A stretch of DNA of 64,000 nucleotides from Oscillospiraceae bacterium (GCA_009780025.1 WRAV01000004.1:26166-90165); one strand, 5' to 3'; positions 51,376 through 60,694 are shown, counted from the stretch's first letter. A program made the numbers and translations. The notes: generated from the letters alone by a model not told the origin.

Positions 51376-52487
51376 GCCAGACTTCGACCAGCACCGTCAC
51401 ACGCGCCGAGCACAAAGTACCGCTTATGCGTATCGCCCGGCGAAACACCATGCCGCATTTGCAAGCGTGGTTAATACGCGGGGGTGGACTGCTCTGTGCC
51501 CTGTTGATGGGCGCTCTGCTGATTGCCTCGCTTGGGCACAACCCCATAGCTGTCTACGCCGATATGATTAACAGCGCATTCGGTGGTCGTATCGGGTTCA
51601 ACGAGACTGTGCGCATTGCAGTGCCGCTTTTGGGCGCAGCTCTAGCCGTTGGGCTCGCGTTTAAGATGAAGTTCTGGAACATCGGCGCGGAGGGTCAGAT
51701 TCTTGTTGGCGCGATTGCTGCTACGTACTTTGCGTTATTCCAATTCGACAACCTGCCCCGGCCGGTGCTGCTGATAACAATGGGTCTTGCGGCAGCTGTA
51801 GCCGGCGGGATTTGGGGGCTTATCCCCGCGTTTTTTCGGGCCAAGTGGGGCACCAACGAGACGCTGTTCACGCTAATGCTCAACTACGTGGCCTTCGGGA
51901 TCATCCTGTATTTGCAGAGTGACCCTTGGCGCAGGCCGGGCACCGACTTCCCGATTATCGATATGTTCGACCTTTCGGCACGCCTGCCTCGGTTGTTTGG
52001 CATTCATATCGGGTGGGTGTTGGTTCTGGTGCTCACTGTGCTGGTTCACCTCTACCTTGCGCGCTCCAAGCAAGGGTTCCAGCTCAGTGTTGTGGGCCAG
52101 AGCGAGAACACCGCCCGGTACGCCGGCATGAACGTAGGGCGGGTAATTATGCGCACCATGCTGCTTTCGGGCGCGATTGCCGGGTTTGTTGGGTTTATGC
52201 AGGTGTCGGGCGCCGACTTTACGCTGAACGAGACTACGGCAGGTGGTGTGGGCTTTACAGCTATAACTGTTGCCTGGCTTTCTCACCTCAACCCGGTTAT
52301 TATGATTCTGGTGGCTTTCTTTATCGCTATACTTGAGCGCGGCTCAATCCGCATACAGACCACATTTATGATACCGGCGACCATAGCCACCGTGCTTATC
52401 GGCATAATACTCTTCTTTATGCTGGCCTGCGAGTTCTTTATCAATTACCGCTTGATTTTCCGCGGCAAGAAGGGGGCTGAGTCGTAG
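51372..52487 (+). CDS. Nucleoside ABC importer permease 1
   Basis: A 371-residue membrane protein of the BPD_transp_2 family (NupP/YufP type) with about 8-10 helices. KMKFWNIGAEGQILVGAIAA and KWGTNETLFTLMLNYVAFGI are characteristic of nucleoside-importer permeases. Its ATG overlaps the ATPase stop (ATGA) and its TAG overlaps the next GTG start, so subunits are translationally coupled. Confidence 0.92.
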   Translation: MSQTSTSTVTRAEHKVPLMRIARRNTMPHLQAWLIRGGGLLCALLMGALLIASLGHNPIAVYADMINSAFGGRIGFNETVRIAVPLLGAALAVGLAFKMKFWNIGAEGQILVGAIAATYFALFQFDNLPRPVLLITMGLAAAVAGGIWGLIPAFFRAKWGTNETLFTLMLNYVAFGIILYLQSDPWRRPGTDFPIIDMFDLSARLPRLFGIHIGWVLVLVLTVLVHLYLARSKQGFQLSVVGQSENTARYAGMNVGRVIMRTMLLSGAIAGFVGFMQVSGADFTLNETTAGGVGFTAITVAWLSHLNPVIMILVAFFIAILERGSIRIQTTFMIPATIATVLIGIILFFMLACEFFINYRLIFRGKKGAES

Positions 52488-53467
52488 TGGATATTTTTAT
52501 CAACTTTTTTAACGCAGCCGTTTTGGCGGGTACTCCCCTGCTGTTTGGCACCCTGGGCGAAATTCTCACTGAAAAATCTGGCAATCTTAACCTGGGCGTT
52601 GAGGGCATGATGTTCATGGGGGCGGTAAGCGGGCTTGCCGCCGTCTTCCTACTGGAGGTTGGCCTGGGTATTGAGATAGCCGGCGCGCTGGCTGTGTTGA
52701 TTGCGATTGCGGGTGCGTTTATTGCCGGTGCGCTTGGCGCGTTTATTTACAGCGTGCTGGTGGTCTCGCTGCGCACACAGCAGAACGTTACCGGCCTTGC
52801 GCTAACCATTTTCGGCATAGGCTTTGGCAACTTTTTTGGTGAGTACTTTGGCAGGACTTCTCCGATTGGCTTTATGACTGTAAGTCTTAGCGCCCGGCAG
52901 GGCTTTTCCAACCTGAGTATACCCGTGCTCTCGGATATCCCTATTCTTGGGCCGCTGCTTTTCAGTTACAACATCTTGGTCTATCTGGCAGTGGTTATTG
53001 CGGTGGCAATGGCGTTCTTCTTGAGCCGCACGCGTTGGGGTCTCAACCTGCGCGCGGTGGGCGAAAACCCGGCCACGGCTGACGCCGCGAGCATCAACGT
53101 TACCCGGTACAAGTATCTGGCCACCTGCATAGGCGGCGGTATCTGCGGCATCGGCGGTATGTATATTTCGATGGTTACTACATCAGGTGTGTGGGTACAT
53201 AACTCGGTTCAGGGCTTTGGCTGGATCGCGGTGGCTCTGGTAATCTTCGCCACATGGAGCCCCAAGCGCGCGCTGGTTGGCTCGCTTGTGTTCGGCGGTC
53301 TTACCGTAATGCGTTTTTATGTCCCGCTAGGCATACCCATGCAGATTTACGATACTTTCCCCTTCCTGGCGACCATTCTCGTGCTTATAGTTACCAGTAT
53401 TCGCCAGATTAAAGAGCACAGCCCGCCCGCTCAGCTCGGTATAAATTACTTCCGCGAAGAGCGATAA
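52487..53467 (+). CDS. Nucleoside ABC importer permease 2
   Basis: A 326-residue permease of the NupQ/YufQ type, partner of the preceding gene. It shows the family's GTPLLFGTLGEILTEKSGNL, NLGVEGMMFMGAVSGL and RAVGENPATADAASINVTRY. It starts at GTG 52487, overlapping the TAG of permease 1. It ends the purine island; a strong terminator follows 20 bases later. Confidence 0.92.
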   Translation: MDIFINFFNAAVLAGTPLLFGTLGEILTEKSGNLNLGVEGMMFMGAVSGLAAVFLLEVGLGIEIAGALAVLIAIAGAFIAGALGAFIYSVLVVSLRTQQNVTGLALTIFGIGFGNFFGEYFGRTSPIGFMTVSLSARQGFSNLSIPVLSDIPILGPLLFSYNILVYLAVVIAVAMAFFLSRTRWGLNLRAVGENPATADAASINVTRYKYLATCIGGGICGIGGMYISMVTTSGVWVHNSVQGFGWIAVALVIFATWSPKRALVGSLVFGGLTVMRFYVPLGIPMQIYDTFPFLATILVLIVTSIRQIKEHSPPAQLGINYFREER

Positions 53468-53483
53468 ATACACAGACATACGC

Positions 53484-53515
53484 AAAAAGACAGGGCAATT
53501 GCGCCCTGTCTTTTT
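53484..53515 (+). terminator. Terminator ending the purine island
   Basis: AAAAAGACAGGGC (53484-53496) and GCCCTGTCTTTTT (53503-53515), a perfect 13-bp stem with loop AATTGC and T-run. Confidence 0.92.
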
Positions 53516-53524
53516 GTCTCGGGG

Positions 53525-53715
53525 GTGAGCCCCACGCGGCCCCTAAGTCCCAGCCCGCAGGCTGAGTCCTGAACCTTGATTTAAACCCGCGGGCGACTAA
53601 AAGTCGCCCCTACAACGACCGTGTGGAAAAGCGGGATGCGCAGGGGCGCATCCCCTACAAAGTTAGACCTTGACCTCAAAACCCTCCCAACCCTTGGAGC
53701 AATTTTAAAGTTTCA
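53525..53715. repeat. Third composite repeat with conserved tail
   Basis: CCCGCGGGCGACTAAAAGTC, then GCCCCTACAACGAC (53587-53620), is an inverted relative of 10412-10450. GGGATGCGCAGGGGCGCATC, then CCCTACAAAG, follows, then the tail TTAGACCTTGACCTCAAAAC, TTGGAGCAATTTTAAAGTTT and CAGCTATAG, close to 42750-42815. It lies between convergent operons. Confidence 0.7.
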
Positions 53716-53716
53716 G

Positions 53717-54301
53717 CTATAGCTTTCCTTCCAGGAAGTATGTCGCCTCCATGTCGGCCACATTGAGGGCGAAAGCGAGCGGGAACCGCTCAAGCGCCTC
53801 GCCTACATTGCGTTTGTCCTCTGTTCCGGAAAATCCCATGTGGTAGCGGATTGCAAAGGCCTCTTCCCTGTTCAGGCGGATAAAGCCGCCGACTATGTAT
53901 ACCGATTTTTCCCCGTGGCCGTATGGCAGCTTGTCCTCGTAGTCGTAGGACGGCACCTGCTGCCATTTGCCCTTATCGTCCTTGACATTGCGAAAACCCG
54001 GCTTGTACGTGTTCAGCTTGCAGATGTCGTGGAGCAATGCGCAGATTGCCACCGATTCGGGCGGGTAGTCTATCTTGTAGAGCTCGCGCACCCGCTCTCT
54101 GGCAAGGTAGGCAGTTAGGCAGTCGTAGGTGTTAAGGCTGTGCTCACAGAGCCCGCCCTCGTAGCAGCCATGGTAGCGCAAGCTTGCGGGTGCCGTAAAG
54201 AAATCGCTCTGTGGCGAGGTGATGTACTCCAGCAGTTTATCCGCGCCCTCGCGGGCTATATGCTCCTTGAAGATTGATAAAAACCGTTCCCTGTGCTCCA
54301 T
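53717..54301 (-). CDS. HD-domain phosphohydrolase-like protein
   Basis: A 194-residue HD-superfamily protein, similar to the HD part of YhaM-type 3'-5' exonucleases. Metal ligands: YEGGLCEHSLNTYDC (first His, about residue 53), CALLHDICKLNTYK (HD pair, about 90), YGHGEKSVYI (His) and NVADMEATYF (last Asp). No OB-fold nucleic-acid domain is attached, so the substrate is uncertain. GGGAGG precedes the ATG. It is the last gene of the prfA operon, 2 bases after DUF503. Confidence 0.82.
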   Translation of the reverse strand: MEHRERFLSIFKEHIAREGADKLLEYITSPQSDFFTAPASLRYHGCYEGGLCEHSLNTYDCLTAYLARERVRELYKIDYPPESVAICALLHDICKLNTYKPGFRNVKDDKGKWQQVPSYDYEDKLPYGHGEKSVYIVGGFIRLNREEAFAIRYHMGFSGTEDKRNVGEALERFPLAFALNVADMEATYFLEGKL

Positions 54302-54303
54302 CG

Positions 54304-54585
54304 TTAGATTACCTCCCTCTCCACTTTTCTCAGCGGGGCCTGGCTGTTCACATCTATCCAGCCCAGCATATGGTCGAGCACGCTGTCGATTTGGGCGGTG
54401 CAGCCACCGACGCAGGCCACCCCCAACACGGCTGTGCGGTGGGTGTCCTGCTCTTCTATTTCGGCCACTGAGACGCCGAATTTATCCCGCAGTTTGCCGG
54501 TAATGCTTTTGACCACCATACGCTTGTCCTTGAGCGAGTTTGCCCACGGGACATCAAAAGTCAGCTTGAGCGTTCCAATGCGCAC
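54304..54585 (-). CDS. DUF503 (YlxP-like) protein
   Basis: A 93-residue protein starting at GTG 54585 (GGAGGG upstream). MRIGTLKLTFDVPWANSLKD, then KRMVVKSITGKLRDKFGVSV and AEIEEQDTHRTAVLGVACVG, is the DUF503/YlxP signature. YlxP in Firmicutes is often encoded with ribosome-biogenesis genes, but its role is not settled. It sits in the translation-linked prfA operon between an aminopeptidase and an HD protein. Confidence 0.9.
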   Translation of the reverse strand: MRIGTLKLTFDVPWANSLKDKRMVVKSITGKLRDKFGVSVAEIEEQDTHRTAVLGVACVGGCTAQIDSVLDHMLGWIDVNSQAPLRKVEREVI

Positions 54586-54596
54586 TATTTGCCCTC

Positions 54597-56003
54597 CTAG
54601 TCTTGGCCAACAAAGGCAAGGTAGCCTTTGTAAGCGCTGTATACGTCGGTTTTGCCTACGATTTCCAACGGCGAGTGCATTGACAGAACTGGCACGCCCA
54701 CGTCCAAAACATCTGCGCCCAGGTTGGCGATAAACTTGGCCACCGTGCCGCCGCCGCCGGCGTCCACTTTGCCCAGCTCACCGGCCTGCCAATCGACGTC
54801 GTGCTTGTCAAACAGCGCGCGGATTTTGCCCACAAACTCGGCGCTTGCGTCACTGGTGCCTGCCTTGCCCCGCGAACCGGTATACTTGCTCATCACAGCG
54901 CCGTAGCCGAGATAGCAAGTGTTACGCTTGTCGTTGACCTCCGGGAAGGTTGGATCGAACGCGCCGCTTACATCGGCGGAAAGGCACTCGCTGTTTTCAA
55001 TCACCCGGTGGCCATCCAGCTTTTGTCCTGCCGCCAGCGCCCAGATGAAGTTTTCCAAAAAACGTGAGGCAAGGCCGGTGTTGCCGTCCGAACCGGCTTC
55101 CTCTTTGTCTGCAAGGACGTTTACCCAGGTGTATGCGGGTGCGGACGCTTCTAGGCAGGCCATAAGCGAAGTGTAGGCGCAGACCCGGTCGTCGTGGCCA
55201 TACGCGCCCACCATTGAGCAGTCAAGGCCAATATCCCGCGCGCCCCATGCGGGCACCAGGCAGAGCTCGGCCGAGAGGAAGTCCTCCTCCACGATGTCGT
55301 ACTTCTCGCTGAGCAGCCGCAGCACGTTCAGCTTGACTTTCTCGCTGACCTTGTCGTCCTTGAAGGGCAGCGAACCCACCAAAACGTTGAGCTCCTCCCC
55401 TTTTATACCCTCGGCCAGGGTGCGTTTATTTTGCTCCTGAGCAAGGTGGGGCAATAAGTCGTTTATGCAAAATACCGGGTCGCCCGCGCTCTCGCCAATC
55501 TGGACGTTCACCACCTGACCGTCCTTCTTGACGATTACGCCGTGCAGTGCCAGGGGCATCGCCACCCACTGGTATTTGCGTATTCCGCCGTAGTAGTGGG
55601 TTTTGAGCATAGCCAGCTGGGCCTCTTCGTATAAAGGCGACTGCTTGAGATCAATGCGTGGGGAGTCGATGTGACTGGCGATTATCTTCACTCCATCGCT
55701 GAGCGGGCGATTACCGATTGCGGCAAAAATTAATGCTTTTCCCCTATTGAGCAGGTAGATTTTATCCCCCGGCTTGTAAGCTTTATCAGGGTCGAAGGGC
55801 GTGTAGCTATTCTTTTCGAGCAGGTCGACCGCCCACTGGGCACACTCGCGCTCGGTTTTGCCCGCGTCCAGGAACTTTTTGTAGCCCTCGCAAAAATCGA
55901 ATGCCTTTGCGATCTCCTGTTCGCTCATTTTTATCCCGCTGCTTTTGGGTTTGTGCGCGAGTTTTTCCTGCAATATTTCACCTTGGGTTTTATCTTTGCT
56001 CAT
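54597..56003 (-). CDS. M18-family aminopeptidase
   Basis: A 468-residue cytosolic zinc aminopeptidase of the M18 family (aspartyl aminopeptidase-like). Motifs: IIASHIDSPRIDLKQSPLYE (metal His/Asp), HYYGGIRKYQWVAMPLALHG, ADKEEAGSDGNTGLASRF (catalytic Glu-Glu), CLSADVSGAFDPTFPEVNDK and VLSMHSPLEIVGKTDVYSAY (last metal His). Length and motifs match the long bacterial M18 form. The start ATG follows AAAGGCGG. Within the prfA operon, 17 bases after the lytic transglycosylase gene. Confidence 0.94.
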   Translation of the reverse strand: MSKDKTQGEILQEKLAHKPKSSGIKMSEQEIAKAFDFCEGYKKFLDAGKTERECAQWAVDLLEKNSYTPFDPDKAYKPGDKIYLLNRGKALIFAAIGNRPLSDGVKIIASHIDSPRIDLKQSPLYEEAQLAMLKTHYYGGIRKYQWVAMPLALHGVIVKKDGQVVNVQIGESAGDPVFCINDLLPHLAQEQNKRTLAEGIKGEELNVLVGSLPFKDDKVSEKVKLNVLRLLSEKYDIVEEDFLSAELCLVPAWGARDIGLDCSMVGAYGHDDRVCAYTSLMACLEASAPAYTWVNVLADKEEAGSDGNTGLASRFLENFIWALAAGQKLDGHRVIENSECLSADVSGAFDPTFPEVNDKRNTCYLGYGAVMSKYTGSRGKAGTSDASAEFVGKIRALFDKHDVDWQAGELGKVDAGGGGTVAKFIANLGADVLDVGVPVLSMHSPLEIVGKTDVYSAYKGYLAFVGQD

Positions 56004-56020
56004 GCAAGTCCGCCTTTCCG

Positions 56021-56635
56021 CTAGTTATTAGCCTCAAAATCGTATAGCACCGTGTAGGTATTCTTTGTCGCAAGGACGTTGTATATATACGCGTTGGTCC
56101 GCCGAAATGGCGTAGTGTAAAGCGTCAGGCCGTCGTAGGAGAAGCGGCTGTCCTCCAGCCAACGAGTGACGCTTCCCCTGCCGGCGTGATAGGCCGCTAA
56201 GGTCTCGCGAACTTCACCAAAGTGGTCAAGGTGAAGGCGCAGAATAAACGTGCCGTAGCGTATATTCACCTCGGGGATGAACATTTCGTCAAAGCTGCGG
56301 TTCTCGTCGTCTCCCATTCGCCAGCGGGCCCACTCAAAGGTGTCTTCAGTTATCTGCATAAGTCCGCGCGCATAGGCTTCGGAGACCGCAAGCGGGTCAA
56401 AACTGCTCTCGCAGCGGATAACTGCAAATACGAGTGCCGGGGGCAAATCGTTTTGGGCGCTGTAGCGCAGCACGTACTCCTTGTACCCCAGTGGGAAGGC
56501 CGCGCGCTGGTAGTGCAACCAAGTGTGGCGCATTCCTACGCTGAGGGCCAGCACCACTATTATTGCAATTGCAAGCAGAAATATTGCGGGCAGGCCCCTG
56601 CTGGTCGATTGCTGCGCTTGTGCATCTGCGCTCAC
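56021..56635 (-). CDS. Membrane-anchored lytic transglycosylase
   Basis: A 204-residue protein with one N-terminal membrane segment (about residues 15-38) and an extracellular SLT domain that cleaves peptidoglycan glycan strands. The catalytic Glu is in FAVIRCESSFDPLAVSEAYA (about residue 74); GLMQITEDTFEWA, NIRYGTFILRLHLDHFG and ETLAAYHAGRGSVTRWL complete the goose-lysozyme-like fold. GTG 56635 overlaps the coaE stop and follows GGAGG. Confidence 0.92.
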   Translation of the reverse strand: MSADAQAQQSTSRGLPAIFLLAIAIIVVLALSVGMRHTWLHYQRAAFPLGYKEYVLRYSAQNDLPPALVFAVIRCESSFDPLAVSEAYARGLMQITEDTFEWARWRMGDDENRSFDEMFIPEVNIRYGTFILRLHLDHFGEVRETLAAYHAGRGSVTRWLEDSRFSYDGLTLYTTPFRRTNAYIYNVLATKNTYTVLYDFEANN

Positions 56636-57264
56636 TGGGATTCCTCCAGGTCGTAGTCAATTTCAATTTTGTCGATTATGCTGTTTAGTTGCTCGCGCAG
56701 CTCGGCTGGGTCTCCGCTGTTGCGGATGACATAGTCGGAGCGCGAAGTGTAGAATTCGTCGTTGTGCTGGGCGCGGATACGGCTGAGCGCACGCTCCTGA
56801 GTCAGTTTATCCCGGGCCACAATGCGCTCGAGGCGGATGACTTCCGGGGCTATAACGCTAATGATTTTATCACAGCTGCGGTCGATTCCACTCTCGAATA
56901 GGGTGGGGGCATCCAGAAATATTACGGCCGCGCCGGCCGCGCGCAAACACATCACCCTGCGGTCTATTTCCTCCCGGATGTGCGGGAAGATGATTTTGTT
57001 CAGCAGTGCTAGTTTTGCCTCGTCGGCAAATACGATGTCACCCAGTCTCTGGCGGTCGAGGTTTCCATTCGGTAGCAATATGCCTTCACCGAAGCTTACC
57101 ACCAGCTCGGCCAGACAGCAACCGCCTGGCGCTACCACCTGCCGGGCCACCAAGTCGGCGTCAATTACTTTATGCCCAAGGTCGGCGAGGTAGCTGCTAA
57201 CCGTCGTCTTCCCCGCCCCGGTCTGGCCGGTAAGGCCTATGAATAGGCCGTCGTATTTTTTCAT
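56632..57264 (-). CDS. coaE: Dephospho-CoA kinase
   Basis: Last step of coenzyme A synthesis, phosphorylating dephospho-CoA. The 210-residue protein has P-loop GLTGQTGAGKTTVSSYLADL (residues 10-29), the substrate motif HKVIDADLVARQVVAPGG and the lid FLDAPTLFESGIDRSCDKII, all of the CoaE family. Its ATG overlaps the tsaC stop (ATGA), and the next gene's GTG overlaps its own stop. Confidence 0.95.
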   Translation of the reverse strand: MKKYDGLFIGLTGQTGAGKTTVSSYLADLGHKVIDADLVARQVVAPGGCCLAELVVSFGEGILLPNGNLDRQRLGDIVFADEAKLALLNKIIFPHIREEIDRRVMCLRAAGAAVIFLDAPTLFESGIDRSCDKIISVIAPEVIRLERIVARDKLTQERALSRIRAQHNDEFYTSRSDYVIRNSGDPAELREQLNSIIDKIEIDYDLEESQ

Positions 57265-58301
57265 AATCCTTCTCTGTCAACTGCCAGCTGCCTGAACCCG
57301 GCGGCTCTTATCAGTCGGTTGTAGACTGCTAGACCTACGCCTTCTTGCCGAGGGGCACGGGCGTAGACTTGGCGCGCACCCTTTTCGTCCAGCTCACGCA
57401 AAAGGGCAAACAGCCGCATCGCTTGGGTCTCATCGCTGCCGGACGGGCCCAGGCTTAGGGCGGACAGCGGGCAATCTGCCAACTCTTCTTCGAAGACGAG
57501 AGCCCACACGCCCTCACCGGCCTGCTTAGCTAAAAAGCGCTTGCAACTTTCCCAGTTTCCGTGCAGGACTACAACCTCGGCTTTGGGGGCATAGTGTGTG
57601 TGCTTAACCCCGGGTGAGGCCACCGGCGCGTCCGGGTCGGGCTTTTGGTATACCACCGGGTCGATGACCACGCTGCCAGCCGCCGCTTTAATCTGCTCGG
57701 GGGTTACTGCTCCCGGCCTGAGTACGCGGGGTGCACCATCGGTAAGGCTGACCACAGTTGACTCGACGCCGATATTGCAGGGGCCGCCGTCTAAAATTAC
57801 CTGTACGCGGCCGGCCAGGTCTTCAAAACAATGGGCGGCGCTGGTTGGACTCGGCCTGCCCGAAATGTTGGCCGAAGGCGCAGCGAGAGGCACCCCTGCC
57901 GCTTTAATCAGCTTGCGGGCCACAGGGTGTGCGGGCAGCCTTATTCCAACGCTGTCAAGGCCCGCGCGTGTAAGGGCGGGCACAATCGAACTGCTGGGCA
58001 GCACCATGGTGAGCGGCCCCGGCCAAAACCGGCGGGCAAGCTCAAGGGCTGCGTCCGGCAGACGGCTGGTCAGTTCTTTTAGCTCATCCACTTCCGCAAT
58101 GTGCACTATAAGCGGGTTGTCGGAGGGGCGACCCTTTACTTCGAATATTTTTGCGACCGCACGCTCGTCCAAGGCGTTTGCGGCAAGCCCGTAGACCGTC
58201 TCGGTTGGGATAGCCGCTACCTCGCCCTGCCGGAGCAAAGCCGCCGCCTTTTCGATATTTTGCGGGTCACTCGCGTCTAGCAGCTGCGTGGTAAGGTTCA
58301 C
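57261..58301 (-). CDS. tsaC: Threonylcarbamoyl-AMP synthase (Sua5/YwlC type)
   Basis: Makes threonylcarbamoyl-AMP for the t6A37 modification of ANN-decoding tRNAs. The 346-residue length shows the Sua5 form: a YrdC domain (about 1-205: [55 protein letters not shown]) plus the C-terminal Sua5 domain (about 230-346, [18 protein letters not shown]). It starts with GTG 58301 overlapping the prfA stop. prfA-ywlC adjacency is common in Firmicutes. Confidence 0.95.
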   Translation of the reverse strand: MNLTTQLLDASDPQNIEKAAALLRQGEVAAIPTETVYGLAANALDERAVAKIFEVKGRPSDNPLIVHIAEVDELKELTSRLPDAALELARRFWPGPLTMVLPSSSIVPALTRAGLDSVGIRLPAHPVARKLIKAAGVPLAAPSANISGRPSPTSAAHCFEDLAGRVQVILDGGPCNIGVESTVVSLTDGAPRVLRPGAVTPEQIKAAAGSVVIDPVVYQKPDPDAPVASPGVKHTHYAPKAEVVVLHGNWESCKRFLAKQAGEGVWALVFEEELADCPLSALSLGPSGSDETQAMRLFALLRELDEKGARQVYARAPRQEGVGLAVYNRLIRAAGFRQLAVDREGL

Positions 58302-59377
58302 TGGGCGCCGCCCTCCGCGTTTAGCTTTTCAGCTTGGTCGAAGGTTATTAGGGCGTCCAGGGTTTCGTCCAGGTCACCGTTTAGGATAGCCTCCAGCTTG
58401 TAGATGGTGAGGCCGATGCGGTGATCGGTCATCCTGCCCTGCGGGTAGTTGTAGGTGCGTATGCGCTCGGAGCGATCGCCGGTACCCACTTGCAGCTTGC
58501 GCTGGGAGGCGATCTCGTCGGTTTGCTCGGCCAGCTTTTTTTCGTACAGGCGGGAACGCAAGACTTTCACGGCTTTGTCTCTGTTTTTATGCTGGCTACG
58601 CTCGTCTTGGCACTCTACGACTAGGCCGGTAGGCAGGTGAATAATGCGTATGGCGCTCTCGGTTTTGTTGACATGTTGTCCGCCCGCGCCCCCGGCCCGG
58701 AATGTGTCTATTTGCAGATCATCCGGATTTATCTCGACTTCGACCTCTTCGGCTTCGGGCAGCACGGCCACTGTGACCGTGGAGGTGTGCACCCGCCCTT
58801 GGGATTCGGTCTCTGGTACCCGCTGCACGCGGTGCACCCCGCTCTCAAACTTGAGGCGAGAGTAAGCCCCTTCCCCGTCGATCGAGAACGAGACTTCCTT
58901 GTAGCCGCCCAAGCCGGTCTGGTTGGAGGTGTAAACTTCTGTCTTCCAGCGCCTGGACTCGGCGTACATGGAGTACATTCGATACAGGGCCGCCGCAAAT
59001 AGGGCGGCCTCGTCCCCGCCCGCGCCGCCGCGGATTTCGACTATAACGTTTTTGTCGTCGTTGGGGTCGCGAGGCAGCAGTAGGATTTTCAGCTCCTCGG
59101 CACAGCGCTCGCAGATTTCGCGGTTTAGGCTGAGCTCTTCCTCGGCCAGCTGCTTAAATTCTTTGTCCTGGCTGGAGTCGGCAAGCACTTCTTTGGCTTC
59201 GTCTACTGCTTTGCTGGCACCCATGTACTCGTTGTATTTTTCAACAACCGGGGCAATGCCCTTGAGCTCCCGCATGAGGGCGGTGTAGGCTTTGTTGTCG
59301 CTGGCAATGCCAGGGTCAAGCAATTGTTGGTTTATCTGGTCGTAGCGCTCGGCCACGCTCTTTAGTTTGTCTAGCAT
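58298..59377 (-). CDS. prfA: Peptide chain release factor 1
   Basis: Recognises UAA and UAG and releases nascent peptides. The 359-residue protein has the anticodon-like tripeptide PET in [17 protein letters not shown] (about residue 183; PxT is the RF1 class, SPF the RF2 class) and the catalytic GGQ in [17 protein letters not shown] (about 228-244). It looks intact, so UAG should terminate in this organism, relevant to the amber codon in ppdK. CTAGGAGGACAC precedes the ATG. It leads a seven-gene operon. prmC, the usual partner methylase, is not adjacent. Confidence 0.96.
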   Translation of the reverse strand: MLDKLKSVAERYDQINQQLLDPGIASDNKAYTALMRELKGIAPVVEKYNEYMGASKAVDEAKEVLADSSQDKEFKQLAEEELSLNREICERCAEELKILLLPRDPNDDKNVIVEIRGGAGGDEAALFAAALYRMYSMYAESRRWKTEVYTSNQTGLGGYKEVSFSIDGEGAYSRLKFESGVHRVQRVPETESQGRVHTSTVTVAVLPEAEEVEVEINPDDLQIDTFRAGGAGGQHVNKTESAIRIIHLPTGLVVECQDERSQHKNRDKAVKVLRSRLYEKKLAEQTDEIASQRKLQVGTGDRSERIRTYNYPQGRMTDHRIGLTIYKLEAILNGDLDETLDALITFDQAEKLNAEGGAQ

Positions 59378-59430
59378 GTGTCCTCCTAGATGTTTAGTTG
59401 TTAAGTCGCGGTCCAGGCCGCCTACCGTTT

Positions 59431-59459
59431 ATTATAAAGCTTTTTTTCGAAAATAACAA
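59431..59459 (-). promoter_or_regulatory. Promoter of the prfA operon
   Basis: On the minus strand TTGTTA (59459-59454), 17-base spacer, TATAAT (59436-59431), about 54 bases before the prfA ATG. Confidence 0.7.
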
Positions 59460-59719
59460 CCAAAAATAAACAGGCCGGCCGATTTTGGCGGTATGATTGC
59501 ACCGCCCGGTGAATATGGATAAAGTGTGAAACGTTAATATCATAGCTCGTCTCGTTTGAAAACATGTGGTGGGGGCCACATGCCGCGTATAAGTGTGGCA
59601 GAAACACCGCGTATACGCCATCAGCTGCGAACTCTGCGAGTGCGTAAACTTGAAAAAGCAGAAAGCGCCTTTCGAGTTGAATGACTATATCAGGGAGTGC
59701 AAAGTCAAAGGAGGAGACA
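59460..59719. other. Non-coding gap with a short hairpin
   Basis: No gene is seen between the prfA promoter and the S1-domain gene. The only clear structure is CATGTGG (59563-59569) paired with CCACATG (59576-59582). It may be part of the leader of the S1 gene; a clear promoter for that gene was not found. Confidence 0.4.
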
Positions 59720-60649
59720 ATGGATTTATACAAGCCGGAGGGCATGTTGATCGATACTCGCGAAAACAAGCAGAGCCTTAGCAGCATCGCCGCGCTGGAA
59801 CAGGCAATGGAAACGCAAAAAATCCTTGAGGCCAGAGCAGTTGTATGTGACTCGGGGCACAATCTTATCGTAGATTTAGGCTGCTGCAAGGGGGTTATCC
59901 CCCGCGCACAGACAGTGTTGGGAATCGAGAGCGGTACCATGCGCGATATCGCCATTATCTCGCGGGTGAATAAGCCGGTTTGCTTTATGGTTACCGGGTT
60001 CGCGCAAAAAAACGACGAGACCTTCGCCTTGCTCTCCCGCAGTAAAGTACAGGAAAAGTGCCGAGAGCAATACCTAAACAAGCTGAGCCCGGGTGATATA
60101 ATCCCGGCGGTGGCCACTCATTTAGAAAGTTTTGGCTGCTTCGTAGACGTGGGCTGCGGGGTGACTTCGCTAATCTCTATAGATTCTATTTCGGTCTCGC
60201 GCATTTCTCACCCACGTGATCGTTTCCGCAATGGGCAGCAGTTGCTGGCTGTGGTGAAGTCCCTGGGCGCCGACGGACGGATAACCCTGACCCACAAGGA
60301 ACTGCTGGGTACTTGGGAGGAGAACGCTTCCCTCTTTACCCCTGGGGAGACAGTGGCGGGGATAGTTCGCTCTGTGGAAAAGTACGGCGTCTTCATCGAG
60401 CTAACACCAAACCTTGCAGGTCTTGCCGAAGTCAAGGAGGGCGTCTTCCCCGGACAACAGGCCAGCGTCTACATAAAAAACCTGTTACCTGAAAAAATGA
60501 AAATCAAGCTAATAATCGTTGACGCGTTCGACGCCGCTTACTACCCCGAGCCGCTGAATTACCACCTTACCCAGGGGCGGATTGAGCGCTGGCAGTACTC
60601 GCCCGACAGCTGCGAACGGGTGGTGGAGACGGTGTTCGGTGACGAATAG
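59720..60649 (+). CDS. S1 RNA-binding domain protein
   Basis: A 309-residue protein with two clear S1-type OB folds and a likely third: an N-terminal degenerate one (VVCDSGHNLIVDLGCCKGVI, about 42-61), then LSPGDIIPAVATHLESFGCF (about 120) and FTPGETVAGIVRSVEKYGVF (about 215). It resembles the ribosomal protein S1-like/RpsA-related proteins of Clostridia, often annotated as 30S ribosomal protein S1 homologues, and may help mRNA binding to ribosomes. ATG 59720 follows AAAGGAGGAGACA, an almost ideal ribosome site. It is a single-gene unit ending at a bidirectional terminator. Confidence 0.85.
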   Translation: MDLYKPEGMLIDTRENKQSLSSIAALEQAMETQKILEARAVVCDSGHNLIVDLGCCKGVIPRAQTVLGIESGTMRDIAIISRVNKPVCFMVTGFAQKNDETFALLSRSKVQEKCREQYLNKLSPGDIIPAVATHLESFGCFVDVGCGVTSLISIDSISVSRISHPRDRFRNGQQLLAVVKSLGADGRITLTHKELLGTWEENASLFTPGETVAGIVRSVEKYGVFIELTPNLAGLAEVKEGVFPGQQASVYIKNLLPEKMKIKLIIVDAFDAAYYPEPLNYHLTQGRIERWQYSPDSCERVVETVFGDE

Positions 60650-60659
60650 AGCGACCAGC

Positions 60660-60694
60660 AAAAAAGCGGATACCTTTGCGGCATCCGCTTTTTT
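60660..60694. terminator. Bidirectional terminator between the S1 and DctP-like genes
   Basis: AAAAAAGCGGAT (60660-60671) and ATCCGCTTTTTT (60683-60694), perfect 12-bp stem with T-runs on both strands, between convergent genes. Confidence 0.92.

Noticed and set aside
27053..53467. Integrative element or genomic island with integrase
   Set aside because: No integrase, relaxase, tRNA end or direct attachment repeats were seen; the word island is used here only for functional clustering.
58298..59377. RF1 tripeptide PET instead of PAT as an oddity
   Set aside because: PET is within the PxT pattern and occurs in Gram-positive RF1 proteins, so it was not treated as unusual.
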